From contig DATJSN010000082.1 of NCBI GenBank assembly GCA_035504095.1, forward strand, positions 1-26,746: DNA of 26,746 nucleotides, written 5' to 3'. The notes beneath the pieces are model-generated. The model was not told the origin of the DNA. It made no database searches and saw nothing but the letters and a program-made list of their open reading frames with translations. Within the stretch, counting starts at the first letter, position 1; each line of letters begins with the position of its first letter. The position numbers were made by a program, and so were the translations under genes. This document shows, one piece after another, positions 8,254-16,690 of the stretch. The stretch comes from DATJSN01 sp035504095 (GTDB lineage Bacteria; Planctomycetota; Phycisphaerae; WQYP01).

Positions 8254-10542
8254 TTAAAAGCCCGGGCCAAAGGGACCGCCCATGCCGCCGCCGTCGGGAG
8301 GCGGACCGTTTTCACCGGGATTTTCCGGCTGCTGCTGGTAAACGTCATCGCCGTTGAAAGTGTTGTTCTGCGACTGAAGCGTTGAGTTGTCAGTCACGGC
8401 GATGGCCTTGCCATCCAAACCCGCCTGATTGTCGGTGAAGGTGCAGTCTGTAATGTAAGCGATGGAACTGTCGTGGAAATTCGCGGCGCCGCCATAGCCT
8501 TTAGCGCTGTTGCCCAGAAAAGAGCAGTTGGTGAGCGTGACAATGGTGTTTTCAAGTTGCGAGGCTCGCGTGACGCTGAAAATGGCGCCGCCATGGCCGC
8601 CTGTAGTGTTGTTGCGAAATGCGCACCCGGTGAGTTTAGGGCGTGAACCGTAATCGAAATAAAGAGCTCCGCCGCGCCAGCGCGCCGAATTGGCAATAAA
8701 TTCACAATTCGTGAACGTCGACACAACGCCAACGCGGTCGAGGACAGCGCCGCCATTATCAGCATGATTTTCAGCAAACACACACGCGGTAAAAACCGGC
8801 CTGGCGCGGTCGTAGCTGTAAACCGCGCCGCCATCGTGGGCAAAATTGTTTCTGAATGCACAATGGCTGATGGTCATCGCAAAGCCGGCAGCAAACGGAG
8901 AATTCGGTCGGGTCTGGGGACCACGTTGATAATCGATCAGGCCGCCGCCCTGGCCGTCGTAGCCTGTGCCGTTGGCGTATCCGCCGGTGATGATGAAACC
9001 GTCGAGCACGGCGCCATTGGCGCCAACCAGCACATGATAGGCGTGGTTGCCATCCAGCACGGTTACATATTTATTCGGGTCGCGCTCCGGGCCGTTGCCA
9101 CTGAATCCGCCATAGACGCGCTCGCCGGGTTGCAAAACAAACGACGCCGAACGGTCGGAGCCAAGTTGGTACGTGCCCTCGGCGACACAGACCGTCGCGC
9201 CATCAGCGCCGGCGTCCTGAAGCGCGGCCTGCAGGGAAGAATAGGCGCTGCCCCAACTGCGGCCATCGCCGTTGCCGATATTCGAGGCTTTCACATAGAC
9301 GACGCGCTTTGATGATGGAATCTCCTGCGGCGGCTCTGAAAATGGTTCTGGGGCTGGTGCGGCGCGATAGTGCTGCAATTGTTCGAGCAGTTGGGGTAAT
9401 TGCGCCTCGGTGAATCGGCCGGGCTTGTAACCGGAATCGCCGTTAGTGGACTGCACGATCAACGGCGTATCGTCGTGCCAGTTATAGATGCCGGGATCGT
9501 CCCAGTCGCAGGTGTTGCTGGCGATCAGGCAATAGACCAGTGATGGATTGCTGGCCGGACCCGTCCCTTGATACAAAGGCGCGCCATAATCCACGGCGTG
9601 GTTTTGAGTGAATGTGCAGTAATAAAGCACGGGCGATGAACCGCCGTCGTTGCCGAGGCCGCCGGCGCTTTGCGCACTATTGCCGATGAAGAGGCAATTG
9701 ATAAGCGTGGGTGAACAACCGAAGTCATCATACATTCCGCCGCCTTTTTGCTGGCACTGATTGTTTTGAAAGATGCAGTCGAGAAATATCGGCGCGGTGC
9801 CGAGGTCGTTGCTTACGCCGCCGCCGCGACCGCCCGCGAAGTTGTCGCGGAAGATGCAATTGATGAAGACCGGAGCTTTGGAGTTTTCGCCGGGGCGCGG
9901 CGGGAACGATGTGGCGGTCATGTTGTATACTGCGCCGCCTTTACCGGCCCGGTTATTTTCAAAAATGCAGTTGCGGACGGTTGGCGCAGTTTGGTAATTG
10001 AGCATGCCGGCGCCGGTGTTGTTGCTCGCGCCGCTCATGATGGCCTGCGGGGTGGTATGAACACTCTGACCGCCGCCTTCGCCGGGCGGCGGCCCTTGAG
10101 GTGGACCTTCGGGCGGGCCGCCAAAACCGTCGCCGCCGGTGATGGTGAAACCGTCGAGTATGGCATCATCAGCGCCGGTGACAACGTGATAGACGCCATT
10201 GCCATCGAGGATGGTTTTGTTTTTCAGCCAGTTGCGTTGATTGCGCTGGGTCTCCAAGCCGGCGAATCCGCCATAGAGTTCTATGCCAGTACGGAGTTGG
10301 AATGTGGCATCACGGGAATCGCCGGGTGAATAGGTTCCCTGAGCAACCCAGATTTGGGTGGCGCCAGAGTTGAGCGCATCCTGGATGCTGGTATAAGCCG
10401 TTGCCCAGCTCAGGCCATCATGACGGCCGGAAGTGTTGGCGGCATTAACGTACGCCAATGTTCCGGCGAAAGCGGTTGGGGCGGCAGCGAAGCAGAGGAA
10501 GACGTAGAAACATGATCGTAGAAGGTATCGCAACCCGGACAT
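8254..10542 (-). CDS. Secreted right-handed beta-helix protein with duplicated halves
   Basis: This 762-residue protein has a signal peptide (residues 1-26, ending AFA) and two homologous halves. Each starts with a YVNAAN/YVKASN strand, G-x-SW-x-x-AY-x-S-x-Q-x-AL (about 39-57 and 425-443), V-A-x-GTY, YGGF and LDGF-x-ITGG (about 129-137 and 513-521). Each then runs into parallel beta-helix repeats of the type N-C-x-F-x-x-N-x-A-x-x-GGA. Pro/Gly-rich inserts occur at about 139-160 and in the last 25 residues. Such DUF1565/polymorphic outer-membrane-like proteins are common in planctomycetes and are thought to be extracellular or surface polysaccharide-interacting proteins. No PEP-CTERM or other sorting signal is seen. 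AAGGAG lies about 6 bases before the ATG. Confidence 0.85.
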   Translation of the reverse strand: MSGLRYLLRSCFYVFLCFAAAPTAFAGTLAYVNAANTSGRHDGLSWATAYTSIQDALNSGATQIWVAQGTYSPGDSRDATFQLRTGIELYGGFAGLETQRNQRNWLKNKTILDGNGVYHVVTGADDAILDGFTITGGDGFGGPPEGPPQGPPPGEGGGQSVHTTPQAIMSGASNNTGAGMLNYQTAPTVRNCIFENNRAGKGGAVYNMTATSFPPRPGENSKAPVFINCIFRDNFAGGRGGGVSNDLGTAPIFLDCIFQNNQCQQKGGGMYDDFGCSPTLINCLFIGNSAQSAGGLGNDGGSSPVLYYCTFTQNHAVDYGAPLYQGTGPASNPSLVYCLIASNTCDWDDPGIYNWHDDTPLIVQSTNGDSGYKPGRFTEAQLPQLLEQLQHYRAAPAPEPFSEPPQEIPSSKRVVYVKASNIGNGDGRSWGSAYSSLQAALQDAGADGATVCVAEGTYQLGSDRSASFVLQPGERVYGGFSGNGPERDPNKYVTVLDGNHAYHVLVGANGAVLDGFIITGGYANGTGYDGQGGGLIDYQRGPQTRPNSPFAAGFAMTISHCAFRNNFAHDGGAVYSYDRARPVFTACVFAENHADNGGAVLDRVGVVSTFTNCEFIANSARWRGGALYFDYGSRPKLTGCAFRNNTTGGHGGAIFSVTRASQLENTIVTLTNCSFLGNSAKGYGGAANFHDSSIAYITDCTFTDNQAGLDGKAIAVTDNSTLQSQNNTFNGDDVYQQQPENPGENGPPPDGGGMGGPFGPGF

Positions 10543-10568
10543 GAATGCTCCTTTGATGGGGAAATTTT

Positions 10569-10598
10569 AACCACGAAAGTAGCGAAAAAACACGAAAT
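10569..10598 (+). repeat. Degenerate CCACGAAAG-type dispersed repeat
   Basis: AACCACGAAAGTAGCGAAAAAACACGAAATA is a diverged member of the same ACCACAGAG/ACCACGAAG repeat class as 1327-1360. It lies just upstream of the beta-helix gene start. Confidence 0.45.
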
Positions 10599-10604
10599 AA
10601 TTAA

Positions 10605-10625
10605 CCCCGGCATGAAATGCCGGGG
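10605..10625 (+). repeat. Perfect CCCCGGCAT hairpin repeat
   Basis: CCCCGGCAT and ATGCCGGGG are a perfect 9-bp inverted repeat around GAA. It is the best-preserved member of the hairpin family. A short CTTT tract follows on the plus strand, so it may also stop transcription, but no strong U-tract is present on either strand. Confidence 0.6.
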
Positions 10626-10651
10626 GGCTTTGCGGCATTGCGATAAAAAAG

Positions 10652-10673
10652 TTTCTCTGGATTCTCTGTGGCA
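10652..10673 (-). repeat. CCACAGAG dispersed repeat, minus orientation
   Basis: On the minus strand this reads CCACAGAGAATCCAGAGAAA, immediately after the stop codon of the phosphofructokinase gene. It matches the repeat at 25041-25084 in orientation and at 1327-1360 in inverse orientation. Confidence 0.5.
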
Positions 10674-10677
10674 AAAA

Positions 10678-11910
10678 TTAAATTAGCTTCCCGGGGATAG
10701 GCAGCGGGCCAATGAGGGGTTTGGCGTATTTCACATACTCCCCGCTGATGTCGCAGCCGTTGACCACGTAGGAAAGTTCGAGCGGTTTGGTTTGCCGGGC
10801 CACGTTGGCCAGCGCCGTTGGAAATAAATCCACCTGGTAGGGGTCGTTGCTTTTGCGTTTGATCGCGACGGAACCGTTGGTCAATCCTTCGGGCGCGCCG
10901 AGGGCATAACTAACGGCCATGCGCCCACATTGGCGCGCTTCGGCGGCGTCGGTGGGGGAAACAATCGTGGGAAAACTCCGCTGCAGGTAACCAAACGTAT
11001 CGGCGCGGACGCGCAATTTGCCGCCGGTCTTTTTTTGCATCGCCGCGCCGAGTTTATTTTTTACCAAGTCCGAAAGGTAATCGCCCAGCGCTCCGGTGCC
11101 GGAGAGTTGTTTATTACCGTGGGCATCGACCTCGCCGCCCTGAATTGCTTTTTCGGTCACCAGCGAATTTTTATCGCCGGCTTTAAAGCGAATGCCTTCG
11201 CTGGCGGCGATCACGCAGCGGCCGAGTTTGGTATAAACACGATCGATGTCGGCGAGGAACTTGTCTTCGCTGAAATCCACTTCGGGTACGTAAATAAGAT
11301 GCGGACCGTCATCTTCCGTGGTTCGCGCCAGTATAGAGGACGCCGTCAGCCAGCCGGCGTCACGCCCCATGATCACGTCAATCTTGACGCCTTTGAGTGA
11401 GCGGTTGTCCAGATCGTCACCCATTAATCCGAGGGCCACGAAGCGTCCTGCCGAGCCATAGCCGGGACAGTGGTCGGTGGTGCGCAAATCGTTGTCGATG
11501 GTTTTGGGCACGTGATAGACGCGCAGTGCGTGGCCTTCCTTAACGGCCATCTCGCTGACGATTCGCGCGGTGTCGGCGGAGTCGTTGCCGCCGATGTAAA
11601 AGAAGTATCCAACGCCGTGCTTTTTGAAAGACTCGAGGATTTTACGACAATATTCTTCATCGGGTTTGTCGCGCGTGGAACCCAGAGCGCTGGAAGGCGT
11701 CTGGGCGACGCGTTCGAGCAGGTCGGCGGGGGCGCCATTGAGCGTGACAAAATCGCTGTTGATGATGCCGCGCACGCCGTGCTTGGCGCCGAGGATTTGC
11801 CCGATTTCGGCGTGCTTGTGTAATTCTTCGATGACGCCCACGAGAGACTGATTGATGACGGCAGTAGGTCCGCCAGACTGTCCGATTACCGCATTGGCTT
11901 TAGCCAGCAT
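10678..11910 (-). CDS. pfp: Pyrophosphate-dependent 6-phosphofructokinase
   Basis: The 410-residue protein interconverts fructose 6-phosphate and fructose 1,6-bisphosphate in glycolysis/gluconeogenesis. The nucleotide/PPi site reads GQSGGPTAVIN (about 10-20). The second phosphate loop is IGGNDSADTA (106-115). The Asp at 110 sits where ATP-dependent enzymes have Gly, which marks PPi use. The catalytic PKTIDND motif is at 135-141 (base Asp139) and MGRDAGWL at 181-188. Length and sequence style match the approximately 410-residue PPi-PFK clade seen in planctomycetes and other bacteria. GGGAGC precedes the ATG by 7 bases. It appears monocistronic. The PPi assignment is strong by motif, but dual ATP/PPi use cannot be excluded. 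Confidence 0.92.
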   Translation of the reverse strand: MLAKANAVIGQSGGPTAVINQSLVGVIEELHKHAEIGQILGAKHGVRGIINSDFVTLNGAPADLLERVAQTPSSALGSTRDKPDEEYCRKILESFKKHGVGYFFYIGGNDSADTARIVSEMAVKEGHALRVYHVPKTIDNDLRTTDHCPGYGSAGRFVALGLMGDDLDNRSLKGVKIDVIMGRDAGWLTASSILARTTEDDGPHLIYVPEVDFSEDKFLADIDRVYTKLGRCVIAASEGIRFKAGDKNSLVTEKAIQGGEVDAHGNKQLSGTGALGDYLSDLVKNKLGAAMQKKTGGKLRVRADTFGYLQRSFPTIVSPTDAAEARQCGRMAVSYALGAPEGLTNGSVAIKRKSNDPYQVDLFPTALANVARQTKPLELSYVVNGCDISGEYVKYAKPLIGPLPIPGKLI

Positions 11911-12233
11911 AAGAAGCTCCCATATTCACAAATGGAATAAATACCGTGTTTTTCGAACGCATAAGTATACTGAGCGCCAAGCGTGGAACCAACCAAATTG
12001 CCCACCTATATTACGGTTTTAAGAACAAATTATTAGAGAACGATGAATTCTGAAGAATTTATTTGACAAATTTACAGGGCGTGCTATTCATTAGTAGTGC
12101 ATAGCGTTTCGCGCTGTCGTGGTCGCATCTAATATTTTGGCTCTTCTTGCGTACTCGGGGAGCAACTTCGGTAGTCTTGAGAAGTATATAGGTTTTGTCC
12201 GTCATTTGATGACCGAAAGATAGGAGTGATGCA
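11911..12233. other. Gene-free divergent region with promoter and long leader of the PEP-CTERM gene
   Basis: This region lies between the divergent pfp and PEP-CTERM genes. A TTGACA (12063-12068) with a weak TATTCA 16 bases later (12085-12090) could be the PEP-CTERM gene promoter, giving an untranslated leader of roughly 135 bases. The leader contains GTCAT-TTG-ATGAC (12201-12213) just before the Shine-Dalgarno AGGAG (12222-12226). I recognise no known riboswitch in it. No small protein gene is supported. Confidence 0.45.
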
Positions 12234-13118
12234 ATGAAAATGAAAACAAAATGGCAACGAAGGATGTTGTGTGTTGTGGCGCCGGCAGCGGTTGTACTAG
12301 GCGCGGGCGCATTGGACGGGGTTAAGCCCGCAAACGCGGCGGCGTTTCTTTGGATTTCCGCACCGACTTGGTGTTATTCTGCCGCGACCGCCTCCTCCCC
12401 GCTTGGGAAGGCCTATGCTTGGATCTTAGTCAGAGGGCCAGTGGGCTTCTATGATTGGGCCTATGCCTATTCGAAGGACCCCCCGGTTGGTTCCGGTTAT
12501 GCCTTCGCGGAGGCGGCGATCGGCCGCGGCGGCGCAGGCGCTGCCTTAATCAGCGGTCGTGCCGATCCCTATGCCGGCGTGGGAATAGATACCACACTTG
12601 TCAGTTCCGGTAATTACAATGATTATCCGCAAAGCAATCCTGCTAGCGATCCGACTTCGTCGCAGTACACAGTTTCGGACACAGGAATCACCAACTTAAC
12701 AGTCAGCGACTCAAATTATGGAAACGGGTCCTCCGATGAGATCGAAGCCTTTCTCTACACTGGCGGAACCGACGAGACATCGCTTGCCGACGATTTACAG
12801 GCGTCAGGCGGCAGTTACTCGTCAGGCACCTACGATAGTAGCCCAGACAGCAGCGACAGTGGGAGTACGAGCACCGGCGATGTGACCGATATCTCGACGC
12901 TGGAGAGCGACTTCGGCAGTAGTCTCGAGCCTCTTGATGCTCCGATGACCGACGCCTCTGACTCGCTGACCAGCTTGTCCTTTACTGAGAACGATTCGGA
13001 CGTAAACACCAATGACGTCATCCTTGTCGCGGAAGCGAATGCTCCTGAGCCGGCGCCGCTTATGCTCCTGGCCTTCGGCGGAATCCCGCTTCTGCTTCGC
13101 CGCAAGCGAAAAGTTTAA
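12234..13118 (+). CDS. PEP-CTERM sorted surface protein, Ser/Asp-rich
   Basis: The 294-residue precursor has a signal peptide (about residues 1-36, ANA-A region) and a C-terminal sorting signal: P-E-P-A-P (271-275), a hydrophobic segment LMLLAFGGIPLLL and a basic RRKRKV end. PEP-CTERM signals are recognised by exosortase, which cleaves and anchors or secretes the protein. No exosortase is in the window. The mature part has a small aromatic N-terminal region and then a low-complexity Ser/Asp/Gly/Thr-rich stretch (about 195-240). It matches no enzyme family that I recognise, so it is likely a matrix or surface protein. The ATG at 12234 has AGGAG 7 bases upstream. A strong terminator follows. 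Confidence 0.82.
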   Translation: MKMKTKWQRRMLCVVAPAAVVLGAGALDGVKPANAAAFLWISAPTWCYSAATASSPLGKAYAWILVRGPVGFYDWAYAYSKDPPVGSGYAFAEAAIGRGGAGAALISGRADPYAGVGIDTTLVSSGNYNDYPQSNPASDPTSSQYTVSDTGITNLTVSDSNYGNGSSDEIEAFLYTGGTDETSLADDLQASGGSYSSGTYDSSPDSSDSGSTSTGDVTDISTLESDFGSSLEPLDAPMTDASDSLTSLSFTENDSDVNTNDVILVAEANAPEPAPLMLLAFGGIPLLLRRKRKV

Positions 13119-13151
13119 ACGAACCTCGCATATCGACCATGGTTCTCTGCA

Positions 13152-13181
13152 CCGCCGGGAAAAACACCCGGCGGTTTTTTT
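13152..13181 (+). terminator. Strong rho-independent terminator of the PEP-CTERM gene
   Basis: CCGCCGGG (13152-13159) pairs perfectly with CCCGGCGG (13167-13174) across a 7-nt A-rich loop and is followed by seven T. Confidence 0.9.
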
Positions 13182-13329
13182 GCGCCCGGATCTGAACAGT
13201 CGGCAAGCTTGTCCTGGACAAAAAAATTAATCCCGTGTAGTCGCTCCCCAGTTCTCCTGCTCTAAAGTCCCCTATTCCCGGCGCAACTTCGCCGCGCAGG
13301 GGTTATCAATCACAAAATCCATATTGTCT

Positions 13330-13351
13330 GAAAACTGAAAACCGAAAACTG
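13330..13351 (+). repeat. GAAAACY short tandem repeat
   Basis: Three 7-bp units, GAAAACT, GAAAACC and GAAAACT, lie just upstream of the DoxX -10 box. A diverged copy, AAACTGAATACCGAACACCG, lies at about 5652-5671 beyond the acs stop (15 of 18 bases match in the shared core). Confidence 0.45.
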
Positions 13352-13354
13352 CTG

Positions 13355-13360
13355 TATAAT
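13355..13360 (+). promoter_or_regulatory. Likely -10 box of the doxX-family gene
   Basis: A perfect TATAAT lies 33 bases before the ATG and 20 bases before the Shine-Dalgarno AAAGGAG. No good -35 element is seen at the usual spacing. Confidence 0.5.
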
Positions 13361-13393
13361 AAATTCATCAAGTCTAACTGAAAGGAGTCTGCC

Positions 13394-13831
13394 ATGCGTT
13401 ACCTTGTACCCATTGGTCGCCTGCTATTCGCCGCGATATTCATTTTGGGGTCTTTGGGGCATTTTTCTGCCAAAGATGTCGCCTACGCCGCCGCCCAAGA
13501 AGTACCCATGGCCAATGTACTGGTTCCTCTTTCCGGCGTGATGGCCCTACTGGGCGGAGTAAGCATTTTGCTGGGCTTTCAAACCAAAATCGGCGCCTGG
13601 TTGATCATCGCCTTTTTAGTTCCCGTCACGCTTATGATGCATAACTTCTGGGCCGTTAAGGATCCCGCAATGGCCCAGATTCAGCAGATCATGTTTCTAA
13701 AAAATACCTCCATGCTGGGAGGCGCGATCATCATCGCTTACTTCGGCGCTGGCCCATGTAGTGTTGATGAAGCGCTGTGCGGTAAAGCTTTGCCGAAACA
13801 AGCCGCCGTTGAAGAAGTTAAACAACAATAG
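13394..13831 (+). CDS. DoxX family integral membrane protein
   Basis: The 145-residue protein has four hydrophobic segments (about residues 4-22, 42-62, 66-86 and 104-120), matching the four-helix DoxX fold. Family features are the R-L-L-F-A-A-I-F-I-x-x-S-x-x-H first helix, G-x-x-x-L-L-G-F-x-T-K-x-G-A between helices 2 and 3, and the MMHNFW motif after helix 3. The C-terminal 25 residues are a polar tail. DoxX proteins have been linked to quinone or thiol redox reactions and stress resistance, but roles differ widely. AAAGGAG lies 7 bases before the ATG. It stands alone. Confidence 0.88.
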   Translation: MRYLVPIGRLLFAAIFILGSLGHFSAKDVAYAAAQEVPMANVLVPLSGVMALLGGVSILLGFQTKIGAWLIIAFLVPVTLMMHNFWAVKDPAMAQIQQIMFLKNTSMLGGAIIIAYFGAGPCSVDEALCGKALPKQAAVEEVKQQ

Positions 13832-13864
13832 GAATAGCTGGTAGAAAAGAGTGAATAGAGGTTG

Positions 13865-15991
13865 TTACTGTGCAGGAACGCGAAGAATCCATATTTCCGG
13901 CGCGGTCTGATATTCCAGCGGCGTTAGGCCATATTTTTCCATCGCCATAATCGCCATTGGCGTAATCGACGCGGGAAAACCATAGGTTTTTCGCAGCCGG
14001 TCTACTTCGTTGAAATCAACAACTAAATAATTTACGCCCTGCTTTTGCAGCCATGCGACCGCAGCCGCCGGGGCGCTTTTATCCAATATGTCCGCGAGTT
14101 TGTTCTCGTCAAAAACCGTGTTGTAGATCACATGGCCCGGGAAATACAAAGCTTTTGATGTACCTTCGAGGTAAAAGGTGTCCGAAGGTGAAAAAATCGA
14201 AACCAGCGGCGGATGGTTTATCACCCAGTCTTCGGGGAAAACAAAGACCTGCCCGATTAGCCTGCCGGGCGCAGCCTGATCGACCGGGCCAAGAAACAAC
14301 CCCGCTTCAGGTCGCAGCAAAAAAAGGCAAAAAACCGCTTGAATGGCCAATAGGGATCGGGTCCATAAGCGCAGCGGTTCGACCGCGTCGGTCCCGATCG
14401 CCAGCAACCAGGCCAGAGGCGCTATCGCCGGCAACAGAAATCGCGCTTGGAGTTGCGTGCACGTAAGCCACGCCAGAACCTGAACGCCAAACACAAGAAA
14501 GAGCAGTCCAGAATCATTGCGCGAAAATCGTAACATCGCCAGCGCCAAAGCCGGCAGCACCGCCAGCCAGATAATTCCAAAACGCATCGGCCAGGGTGTC
14601 TGGCTTGGATAATCCGAATCCTGTACATCGCTCAGCGCCGCAACTCCTGGAGAAAATTGGCGATCCAGCAGTGATTGATCGGCCAACGCTCCGATCCGCG
14701 CCATGGGAGATTGTTGATTCGCCGGCGCTGTGTGGCCTCGGTCAAAACGCGCCGCCAGTTCATCATTCCAGTCATCCATGCCGAGCGTGTGGGCGAAGAG
14801 GGGAAAAATAGGATTTCCGATGCTTGTTGGCGTATGCGTCGCGACCATGGACCGCAGAGCCCATGGGCTATAGACAACCATGGCCAGAGTGGCAACGACG
14901 GCCAGATTTGTCCAGCGCCGCCGTGCCAGAAGCAGCGCCGCCACAGGCAAGGCAATCATTACACCCGCAGTCATTTTGCAGCCGACGGCCAACCCTAGCA
15001 GAATTCCCAGCAGTAGCGCGTCGCCGCGCGTGCGGCAGCGCAGTGCCACCGCCAGCGCCACGATGGTGAAAAGCAACACGGCGCCGTCGTTGTAGGCCAG
15101 CGAGCCAATGACGATAGTCCAAGGCGTAGAGATGACAACGAGAAAGGCCAGGATTCTTGCGGGAATTCGTATCCGCAGCGGCGCCAGCGCCACAGCGACG
15201 GCGGCCAAAAGGGTAATCAGCACATGCAGAATCTGCGCGCCGAACACCAATGAATAGATAAAGGTTGTTCCCGACATTCCACAGAGCCGCACCAGTGCGC
15301 CGATCAAAACATAAAGCATTTCCATATTCAGCGGGAAATAGGAATAAATATTGCCTTCAACCGGCATCGTTGAATTGTTATCCAGAAATTGCTTCGGCAA
15401 TTGCAGATGATATTCCTGCACGTCGTAGCCGTATCCTTCCGTGTGCCATAGCGCGCCGGCCGGCAGAGTTCCCGCGACCAGCATGCAGGCGAGTGGAGCG
15501 CAGGCCAGCAAAACCAGCGCATGACGCCGGGAAAGTTCGCGTTGCCAGATTTGACGGTTCCAGCCAATCGCCAGTTCGCGCGTCGCCGGATATCCCGCCG
15601 CCGCGCTCACCAAAAGCAACGCCGCCGGAAACCATCCGATGAGCAGATGCAGGCTTCCCAGAAGCAAAGTGAGCAGTCCCAGTAAGCCCAAACCGATTGC
15701 CGCGGAAAGCACAAGCCGCCAGCCATCCGGCCACGGTGACGAGGCAATTAAAGCGGAATTTCGCAGCGGCCGCGTGGCAGCCAGCCCCAGCATGAAAGCC
15801 GGCGCTAATATCGCGATTGCCCAGACAGCATTAGTTAACGTGAGCAAAACCTGGGGTAATTCGGACCCGGCGATCAGAGCCATTAACAGAAATGTCAAGA
15901 CGATGCCGGCGGGTATAAGAATCCACGCCGGCCGCTTTGGCGCACTGAATAATTCCTGGGTTGATCGCCGGTACTGTTCCCGTTGGCTCAT
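13865..15991 (-). CDS. GT-C type membrane glycosyltransferase-like protein
   Basis: This 708-residue protein has about a dozen hydrophobic segments over residues 23-560 and a soluble C-terminal domain (about 565-708). The first large extracytoplasmic loop holds D-V-Q-E-Y-H-L-Q-L-P-K (D190, E193, H195), the acidic loop motif expected for the catalytic site of GT-C (GT39/GT83-like) enzymes, which use polyprenyl-phosphate sugars at the outer face of the membrane. The Y-F-P-L-N-M-E-M-L-Y segment and the K-M-T-A-G helix are also typical. The acceptor (protein, lipid or polysaccharide) is unknown, and no export or biosynthesis operon surrounds it. The ATG at 15991 has GGAG about 12 bases upstream, so the start is only fairly sure. 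Confidence 0.75.
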   Translation of the reverse strand: MSQREQYRRSTQELFSAPKRPAWILIPAGIVLTFLLMALIAGSELPQVLLTLTNAVWAIAILAPAFMLGLAATRPLRNSALIASSPWPDGWRLVLSAAIGLGLLGLLTLLLGSLHLLIGWFPAALLLVSAAAGYPATRELAIGWNRQIWQRELSRRHALVLLACAPLACMLVAGTLPAGALWHTEGYGYDVQEYHLQLPKQFLDNNSTMPVEGNIYSYFPLNMEMLYVLIGALVRLCGMSGTTFIYSLVFGAQILHVLITLLAAVAVALAPLRIRIPARILAFLVVISTPWTIVIGSLAYNDGAVLLFTIVALAVALRCRTRGDALLLGILLGLAVGCKMTAGVMIALPVAALLLARRRWTNLAVVATLAMVVYSPWALRSMVATHTPTSIGNPIFPLFAHTLGMDDWNDELAARFDRGHTAPANQQSPMARIGALADQSLLDRQFSPGVAALSDVQDSDYPSQTPWPMRFGIIWLAVLPALALAMLRFSRNDSGLLFLVFGVQVLAWLTCTQLQARFLLPAIAPLAWLLAIGTDAVEPLRLWTRSLLAIQAVFCLFLLRPEAGLFLGPVDQAAPGRLIGQVFVFPEDWVINHPPLVSIFSPSDTFYLEGTSKALYFPGHVIYNTVFDENKLADILDKSAPAAAVAWLQKQGVNYLVVDFNEVDRLRKTYGFPASITPMAIMAMEKYGLTPLEYQTAPEIWILRVPAQ

Positions 15992-16052
15992 GCAAGGCGG
16001 TCTCCGTCGCGGTGGATTTTAACCACTGGCGGTTGCAGCCCAAATATAAAAT

Positions 16053-16559
16053 CTACATCTGAGACGGGGCGGGAGGAGCGGTAATGGCCGGCGGGTGAAT
16101 TTCGCTGCAACAAAATTTGCACTTGGTCGCATTCACCACAATTTGTTCCTGGCAATACGGACAGGCCTGCGTTGGTATGCCCGGTGTAACAAACAACTTG
16201 GTAATCAAATAGCAGACAAGACCGATCACTGCCAGATTCAAAAGTCCAAATGACAGGTCACCCAGCAGCAGCTTGTTGTCATGTGATTTACCATCCGCAC
16301 CGATATATGTGCTGATGGTGATGCCCGCGTTAGCCCAGGCCTGGTCGCGCAAAAACAGATTCACGACGGGCATAATCAGGTCCGAATTGATTTTTGAAAC
16401 GAAACTTCCCATGGCGCCACCGATGATTACACCGGTCGCCAGGGCGAAGACGTTTTGCTTAAAAAGAAAATCGCGATAGTCGCTCCAGACCGCTTTAGTT
16501 CGTTTGTGCAAAAACTGCAAATCCACGTTTTTAACCATGTGTCTCGGGTCTAAGTCCAT
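16053..16559 (-). CDS. mscL: Large-conductance mechanosensitive channel with C-terminal zinc ribbon
   Basis: The 168-residue protein is an MscL: D-F-L-F-K-Q-N-V-F-A-L-A-T-G-V-I-I-G begins the first, pore-lining helix (about 30-65), and the second helix spans about 104-126. MscL pentamers open under membrane tension to release solutes during hypo-osmotic shock. Instead of the usual helical-bundle tail it ends in CPYC (133-136) and CKFC (147-150), a compact zinc-ribbon pattern, followed by a Pro-rich tail. Cytoplasmic location of the ribbon follows from MscL topology. AAGGAGA lies 8 bases before the ATG at 16559, which supports this start over the Met at residue 8. Confidence 0.92.
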   Translation of the reverse strand: MDLDPRHMVKNVDLQFLHKRTKAVWSDYRDFLFKQNVFALATGVIIGGAMGSFVSKINSDLIMPVVNLFLRDQAWANAGITISTYIGADGKSHDNKLLLGDLSFGLLNLAVIGLVCYLITKLFVTPGIPTQACPYCQEQIVVNATKCKFCCSEIHPPAITAPPAPSQM

Positions 16560-16690
16560 GTTCGGTCTCCTTATGAGCCCTTAAATCAATTCCAGCAAGG
16601 AATGCCGGTATTTATAAGAAATATTTTACATCCTTATTACCTGTGGCCTATACCGTGCCTCCATCTCCTATGATCGCTGCCAGATAGAGC

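Noticed and set aside
12130..12160. Sigma-54-like promoter (TGGC...TTGC) upstream of the PEP-CTERM gene
   Set aside because: Only 8 bases separate GG and GC instead of the required 10.
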